From Nocardioides rubriscoriae (GTDB taxonomy: Bacteria; Actinomycetota; Actinomycetes; Propionibacteriales; Nocardioidaceae): 64,000 bases of DNA. Location: NCBI RefSeq assembly GCF_008087085.1, contig NZ_VIYJ01000001.1, forward strand, positions 1 to 64,000. The letters are read 5' to 3'. Numbering within the stretch: position 1 is the first letter of the stretch; every line of letters starts with the position of its first letter. A program made the translations under genes and the position numbers. The notes under the pieces are model-generated. The model was not told the DNA's origin and did no database searches. It saw nothing but the letters and a program-made list of their open reading frames with translations. Positions 59,658 to 64,000 of the stretch are shown piece after piece.

Positions 59658-61916
59658 CTAGTGGCGCCGGAAGGAGCGCAGCGCGACGAGAGCGCGTAGC
59701 CGGCGCCGGGCGGGGACGGCGTGGGTCATCGCGCGGCGCTCGTCGTCGACCATCGCCCAGAACTCGGCGGCGACGGCGTCGTCGGGGTCGGTGGGGCCGA
59801 AGACGAGGGTGTCGGCGGTGCGGGCGAGGTCGACGGCACCCGGGGTGGCGACGTGGGGGGCCTGCTGGCGGCGGGTGAGGCCGGCGCCGACGGGGACGTG
59901 CTGGCCGAGGTCGCGGGCGTGGTCGACCAGCTCGCGCCAGCCGCCGACGACCCGGGCCGAGGCGCGGGCGGCGGCCCGACGGCGACGTCGACGCCAGGCC
60001 TTGAGACCGACGATGGTGCCGACGACGAGGCCGACGAGGAGCACCGGGAGGCCGACGCCGAGCGCGACCCAGCGCCACCAGCCGGGGGCACCCCCAGGGG
60101 CGTCCCCGTCGTCGTCGCGGGTGACCTTGCGGGCCTGCAGCTCGTCGTCGTTCTGCTCGGCGAGGGTCGAGGGCGGCGGGATCGGCGCCGGTGGCGGGAC
60201 GACGGTGCCGCTCATCTGCTGCTGGGTGACCGGCGGCTGCTCGGCCGGGCGGTCGTCGTCCATGAAGGTCTCGGTGGGCAGGGTCCTCCACGACCCGTCG
60301 GCGACCTGCAGCTCGACCCAGGCGGAGACGTCCCTGCCGCGGACGACGCCGTCGGCGGGCACGACCGCCCCCATCACGACCCGCGCGGGCACACCGACCT
60401 TGTTGGCCAGCAGCGCCATGATGGCGGCGTACTGCTCGTCGTTGCCGACCGGGATCGGGGTGTTGGCGAACTCGTCGCCGAGCCGCTTCTCGTGGTGGCC
60501 CGGATGGTAGATCTTCTCGGCCTGCAGGACGCCGTCGGAGTACTTGCCCTGGGTCTTGAGGTAGTCGGCGATCGCGAAGACGCGCTCCATCGGCTCCGAC
60601 GCGCCGGCCGACCACTGCACGGCCTGGGTGTCGAGGAACGACGCGGCGAAGGCGTTGTCGTTGACGGCGTCGGACGGCGGGTCGGTCGGCCGGGCCAGGT
60701 CGTCGGAGCGCACGGCACTGAAGTCGTAGACGTCACCGGGGTGCACGCCGGTCGGCACGACCGCGGTGCGCGAGGCGAGGTCGTAGCGCCACGACTCCTG
60801 CTTGGCCGCGACGTCGCCCTCGTCGAACTCCATCGTCTGCAGGGCGCCGATGGTGGGGAGCCACGCGGCGTCGTAGCCCTCCCCCACGGTCACCCTGACA
60901 TCGACGCGCTCACCGTCGGCGGGGTTGTCGATGGTGCTCGACACCCGCTGGAAGGCGTCGTCGGTGGTGGTCGGGTCGATGGCCTCGGCCGCGCCCCACA
61001 CGATCCCGTCGTAGAGGTCGAGGGCGGCGATCCGCAGCCGCGAGCCGGCGGGGGCGCCGTCGAGGGTGAGCAGGGTCTTGTCGTAGAGGTTCTCGGGGCT
61101 GGCCGGCGCAGGCTCCTTGACGTAGCGGCGGAACGAGGCCAGGGGGGAGGGGTACTGCCCGATGTCGAAGGGCGGCTGCACCTGGGTGCGGAGCACGACC
61201 CGGCCGTCGTCGCCGGACCCCAGCGCGACCGAGGCGACCGGCAAGGCGAGCAGGCCGGCGCTGCCCACCAGCACCGCGCCCACCGCCGTACGCCGGACCC
61301 GACTGGTCGCGCTGCCCTCGACCGGTCGCTGCCCACGGTGCTCGCGCACGGCGACCCACCCCACCGCGACCACCGCGAACACGACGCCCTGCAGCCACAA
61401 CGACTGCGGCCTGGTGACGCCGAGCAGGATCACGGTCGCCAGCAGCAGCACGGGCGCGAGCAGCGCGACGGCCGAGCGCAGCAGCGCGGGGCCCGAGCGC
61501 AACCCGCAGGTGAGCGCCCCGAGCAGGCCGGCGGCCAGGCCGAGGGTCCAGGGCAGCACCAGCACCAGGCCCGAGCCCGCCACGGGCGGCAGCGTGGTGA
61601 GCAGCTGCTTCCAGCCGCCGACGACCTGGTCGGCGACGGCACCGAGCGAGTCGCCGCTGAGCAGCACCCCGAGGCCGAACCACAGCGGGAGGGCGACCGT
61701 CACCGCGGCGATGCCGGGCCAGCGCAGCGCCCGCACCAGGCCGGTCAGCAGCAGACCCACGGCGACGCCGCCCAGCGAGACGACGAGGTAGGCGACACCG
61801 GTGAACGTCGTCGACAGCCCGACCAGGGCGACCGCGCACAGCACCAGGAGGAACGCGGCGTCGACCAGCGCAGCGCGGGTCGGCCGCCAGCGCGAGCGGG
61901 CCGCGGCGCCGTTCAC
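59658..61916 (-). CDS. TgpA/DUF3488-like membrane protein with altered transglutaminase domain
   Basis: 752 residues from GTG at 61916. About seven N-terminal helices (to about 215) are followed by an extracytoplasmic domain and a transglutaminase-like core (about 440-560). The core motif reads Val-Gly-Asn-Asp-Glu-Gln-Tyr-Ala-Ala: the catalytic Cys position is Asp493, and the His of the usual His-Ala-Trp is Ser531. Another helix (about 625-650) and a DUF4129-like C-terminal region follow. Family members act outside the membrane with MoxR and DUF58 partners. Coupled to DUF58 (GTGA). Confidence 0.88.
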   Translation of the reverse strand: MNGAAARSRWRPTRAALVDAAFLLVLCAVALVGLSTTFTGVAYLVVSLGGVAVGLLLTGLVRALRWPGIAAVTVALPLWFGLGVLLSGDSLGAVADQVVGGWKQLLTTLPPVAGSGLVLVLPWTLGLAAGLLGALTCGLRSGPALLRSAVALLAPVLLLATVILLGVTRPQSLWLQGVVFAVVAVGWVAVREHRGQRPVEGSATSRVRRTAVGAVLVGSAGLLALPVASVALGSGDDGRVVLRTQVQPPFDIGQYPSPLASFRRYVKEPAPASPENLYDKTLLTLDGAPAGSRLRIAALDLYDGIVWGAAEAIDPTTTDDAFQRVSSTIDNPADGERVDVRVTVGEGYDAAWLPTIGALQTMEFDEGDVAAKQESWRYDLASRTAVVPTGVHPGDVYDFSAVRSDDLARPTDPPSDAVNDNAFAASFLDTQAVQWSAGASEPMERVFAIADYLKTQGKYSDGVLQAEKIYHPGHHEKRLGDEFANTPIPVGNDEQYAAIMALLANKVGVPARVVMGAVVPADGVVRGRDVSAWVELQVADGSWRTLPTETFMDDDRPAEQPPVTQQQMSGTVVPPPAPIPPPSTLAEQNDDELQARKVTRDDDGDAPGGAPGWWRWVALGVGLPVLLVGLVVGTIVGLKAWRRRRRRAAARASARVVGGWRELVDHARDLGQHVPVGAGLTRRQQAPHVATPGAVDLARTADTLVFGPTDPDDAVAAEFWAMVDDERRAMTHAVPARRRLRALVALRSFRRH

Positions 61917-63103
61917 CGCACGCTCCAGCGCAGCAGGCCGGCGAGCTCGTCCTTGTCGCCCAGGCGCAGCACCGACAGCCCCCCGACCTCGCTGACGCCG
62001 GGGTCGGCGCCCTCGGTGACGAGCACGGCGATGCGCCGCACCTCGGGCGGGAAGACGGCACTGGCGCGCAGCACGGTCTCGAGCCCGGTCGCCGCACCGC
62101 TCATCAGGAACAGCAGGCTGGTGTCGGGCGCCAGCCGGAGCGCCCGGCGCGACGACTCGACCAGACCGGGTCCGCCCAGGACGGCGCGGCACACGGCGTC
62201 GAGCGCGAGGTTGCCGTCGGTCCCCGACGAGGCGGAGGCCCCGCACACGAACGAGGTCTCGACGTCGTCGGTGACCGCGCGCACGAGGATCGAGGCGGCC
62301 GCCGACATCGCGGTCTCGAAGGCGTCCTCGCTCGCCCAGGCCCCGGGCGCGTCGTCGACCACGACGGTGGCGTGGCTGCGGCGGGTGTCGAGGTACTGCC
62401 GCACCAGCAGCTGGGCCTCGCCCGACGCACCCGTCGCCTTGGCCGACGAGCGCCAGTGGACGTGGCGCAGGTCGTCGCCGGAGACGTACTCGCGCAGCGC
62501 GTGGAAGGCCAGGTCGCTCTGCGAGAGCGCCTCGGTCGAGACCCCCTCGAGGTCGCGGAGCAGCCCGGCGCCCATCTCCTCGAGCGGCACCAGCGGCGGC
62601 CGCACCAGGATCTCCTGCAGCGGCGCCCACACCGAGTCGCGCGAGAACAGCCCGAGCGCGTCGCCACGCCGGGTCAGCGCCGGGCCGACGCCGATCACGC
62701 CGCGCCGCTCGGTGCGCACCGTGAAGGACTCCTCGTGGGTGGCGCCGGCCGCGAGGGCGGGGACGCCGTAGCGGTGGACCGACGCGCCCACGGGCAGCTC
62801 CAGCAGGGTCGGCAGCATCCGGCGTCCGGCCGTGTTGGTGACGTCGACGCCGCCCGACACCGACCCGCCCGCGACCACGCGCGACGGCTCGAGGGAGATC
62901 ACGACGCGCACCCGGGTGCGACCCAGGAGGAACGGCAGGCACACGACCGGCAGCAGCAGGCACGTCGCCCCGAGGACAGCCAGCTCGCGCCAGTGGGTAC
63001 GGCTCGCCACGACGAGCGCGAGCACGCCGAGGCCCAGGAGCAGCCACCCCAGCGGACGGACCACCCCCAGCGCACGGCGTACGGCGTCGCTCGTCCTCGA
63101 CAT
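61913..63103 (-). CDS. DUF58 domain protein
   Basis: 396 residues. Two N-terminal helices (about 15-60), a beta-rich extracytoplasmic or membrane-near region, and the DUF58 core with Arg-Glu-Tyr-Val-Ser-Gly-Asp-Asp-Leu-Arg-His-Val-His-Trp-Arg-Ser-Ser-Ala-Lys (near 207-225), the family signature. The C-terminal part resembles a von Willebrand A-like fold. It lies between the MoxR and TgpA-like genes and shares one base with the MoxR stop (TGATG). Its role in the MoxR system is not established. Confidence 0.9.
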   Translation of the reverse strand: MSRTSDAVRRALGVVRPLGWLLLGLGVLALVVASRTHWRELAVLGATCLLLPVVCLPFLLGRTRVRVVISLEPSRVVAGGSVSGGVDVTNTAGRRMLPTLLELPVGASVHRYGVPALAAGATHEESFTVRTERRGVIGVGPALTRRGDALGLFSRDSVWAPLQEILVRPPLVPLEEMGAGLLRDLEGVSTEALSQSDLAFHALREYVSGDDLRHVHWRSSAKATGASGEAQLLVRQYLDTRRSHATVVVDDAPGAWASEDAFETAMSAAASILVRAVTDDVETSFVCGASASSGTDGNLALDAVCRAVLGGPGLVESSRRALRLAPDTSLLFLMSGAATGLETVLRASAVFPPEVRRIAVLVTEGADPGVSEVGGLSVLRLGDKDELAGLLRWSVR

Positions 63104-64000
63104 CAGACGGTCGCGACCCGGTCGGTCGGCGGCGCGACGGCGCCGAGCAGCCGGGAGATGACGGTGTCGACCGTGACGCCGGTGAACTGGGCCTCGGCGT
63201 CGAGCAACAGCCGGTGGCAGAGCACCGGCTCGGCCAGCGACCGCACGTCGTCGGGCAGGACGTGGTCGCGTCCGTCGGCGGCCGCCCAGGTCTTGGCCAC
63301 CCGGATCATGGCCAGGCAGCCGCGCGCCGACAGCCCCAGCTTGACGTGCGGCTGACGACGCGACTCCTCGGCCAGCTCGGCGACGTAGCCGATCACGGCC
63401 GGGTCGACGTAGACCTCGTCGGCCAGCTCACTCATCTGCGCGATGGTCTGGGCGGTGATGACCGGGGTCACCAACGACGCCCGGTCGCGGACCTTGGCGT
63501 TGACCAGCAGCTCGATGGTCGCGGCCTTGTCGGGGTAGCCCACCGAGCTCTTCATCAGGAACCGGTCGAGCTGGGCCTCGGGCAGCCGGTAGGTGCCGGC
63601 CTGCTCGATGGGGTTCTGGGTGGCGATGACCATGAACGGCCGGCCGACCGCGTGCGGCCGACCGTCGACGGTGACCCGGCCCTCCTCCATGACCTCGAGC
63701 AGCGCCGACTGGGTCTTGGGCGAGGCCCGGTTGATCTCGTCGGCGAGCACGATGGTGTGGAAGATCGGGCCGGGGTGGAACTCGAAGGTGCCCTTGTGCT
63801 GGTCGTAGACCGTCACCCCGGTGACGTCGAACGGCAGCAGGTCGGGGGTGAACTGGATGCGCGCGTGGCTGCCCTGGACGGTGTTGGCCAGCGCCCGGGC
63901 CAGCATCGTCTTGCCGGTGCCCGGGAAGTCCTCGAGCAGCAGGTGGCCCTCGGACAGCAGGCACGTCAGGGCCAGCCGTACGACGTGGCGCTTGCCGAGC
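63103..64000 (-). CDS. MoxR-family AAA+ ATPase (N-terminal end outside window)
   Basis: Partial: 298 codons plus the stop are visible, the start lies beyond the right edge. Walker A Phe-Pro-Gly-Thr-Gly-Lys-Thr, Walker B Val-Leu-Ala-Asp-Glu-Ile-Asn-Arg-Ala-Ser-Pro-Lys-Thr-Gln-Ser and the sensor Ala-Thr-Gln-Asn-Pro-Ile are intact, as is the arginine finger region Gln-Leu-Asp-Arg-Phe. MoxR ATPases act as chaperones on DUF58/VWA partners. First visible gene of the three-gene cluster. Confidence 0.93.
   Translation of the reverse strand, partial: LGKRHVVRLALTCLLSEGHLLLEDFPGTGKTMLARALANTVQGSHARIQFTPDLLPFDVTGVTVYDQHKGTFEFHPGPIFHTIVLADEINRASPKTQSALLEVMEEGRVTVDGRPHAVGRPFMVIATQNPIEQAGTYRLPEAQLDRFLMKSSVGYPDKAATIELLVNAKVRDRASLVTPVITAQTIAQMSELADEVYVDPAVIGYVAELAEESRRQPHVKLGLSARGCLAMIRVAKTWAAADGRDHVLPDDVRSLAEPVLCHRLLLDAEAQFTGVTVDTVISRLLGAVAPPTDRVATV

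Overview
The window is about 64 kb of very GC-rich DNA from the chromosome of an actinobacterium. Gene content and order fit Nocardioides or a close relative in the Nocardioidaceae. Evidence: the ribosomal/RNA polymerase cluster (tRNA-Trp, secE, nusG, rplK, rplA, rplJ, rplL, then rpoB, rpoC), a full mce lipid-transport operon, a MaoC (HadA/HadB-like) pair beside rpmG with tRNA-Met and tRNA-Thr, a DUF222/13E12 HNH endonuclease, an F420-type oxidoreductase, and many genes that start directly at a TAnnnT -10 box (leaderless). No prophage, insertion sequence or CRISPR array was found.

Left part (1-18 kb): the tail of a citrate synthase gene; a secreted M15-like protein; a GNAT acetyltransferase diverging from serC; topoisomerase IB; a secreted beta-propeller-like protein overlapping a methyltransferase and a 28-residue membrane peptide; a VOC-cupin fusion; a hydroxyacid-oxoacid-transhydrogenase-like iron alcohol dehydrogenase; and a coupled four-gene operon (9445-14511). 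That operon encodes a small membrane protein, a GT2 glycosyltransferase carrying tandem GspE-N/MshEN-like domains, a polytopic GT-C-like membrane protein and a Pro/Ala-rich helical protein. It is the best candidate here for an undescribed system, possibly a cyclic-di-GMP-controlled surface-glycan synthase. A tandem-Nudix protein, an acyltransferase, a geranylgeranyl reductase and a secreted DUF4232 protein follow.

Middle part (18-47.5 kb), mostly on the minus strand. Read in the direction of transcription it runs thrT-metT-rpmG, hadA-like, hadB-like, murB, [aspC-like, add and a DUF4190 gene on the plus strand], trpT, secE, nusG, rplKA, rplJL, the complete 11-gene mce locus (mceG, two yrbE, mceA-F, two Mce-associated genes), rpoB, rpoC. 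The mce operon therefore sits between rplL and rpoB, where mycobacteria keep only the orphan ATPase gene mkl/mceG. A palindromic repeat lies inside the rpoB-rpoC spacer.

Right part (47.5-64 kb): amidase, 3-methyladenine glycosylase, a lipoprotein, a pirin-histidine kinase pair, an FdhF/YdeP-type molybdoenzyme, small membrane and redox proteins, a metallophosphoesterase, and a 13E12 HNH endonuclease gene flanked on both sides by arrays of the same palindrome family found between rpoB and rpoC. The window ends in a MoxR-DUF58-TgpA cluster whose transglutaminase domain lacks the expected Cys and His.
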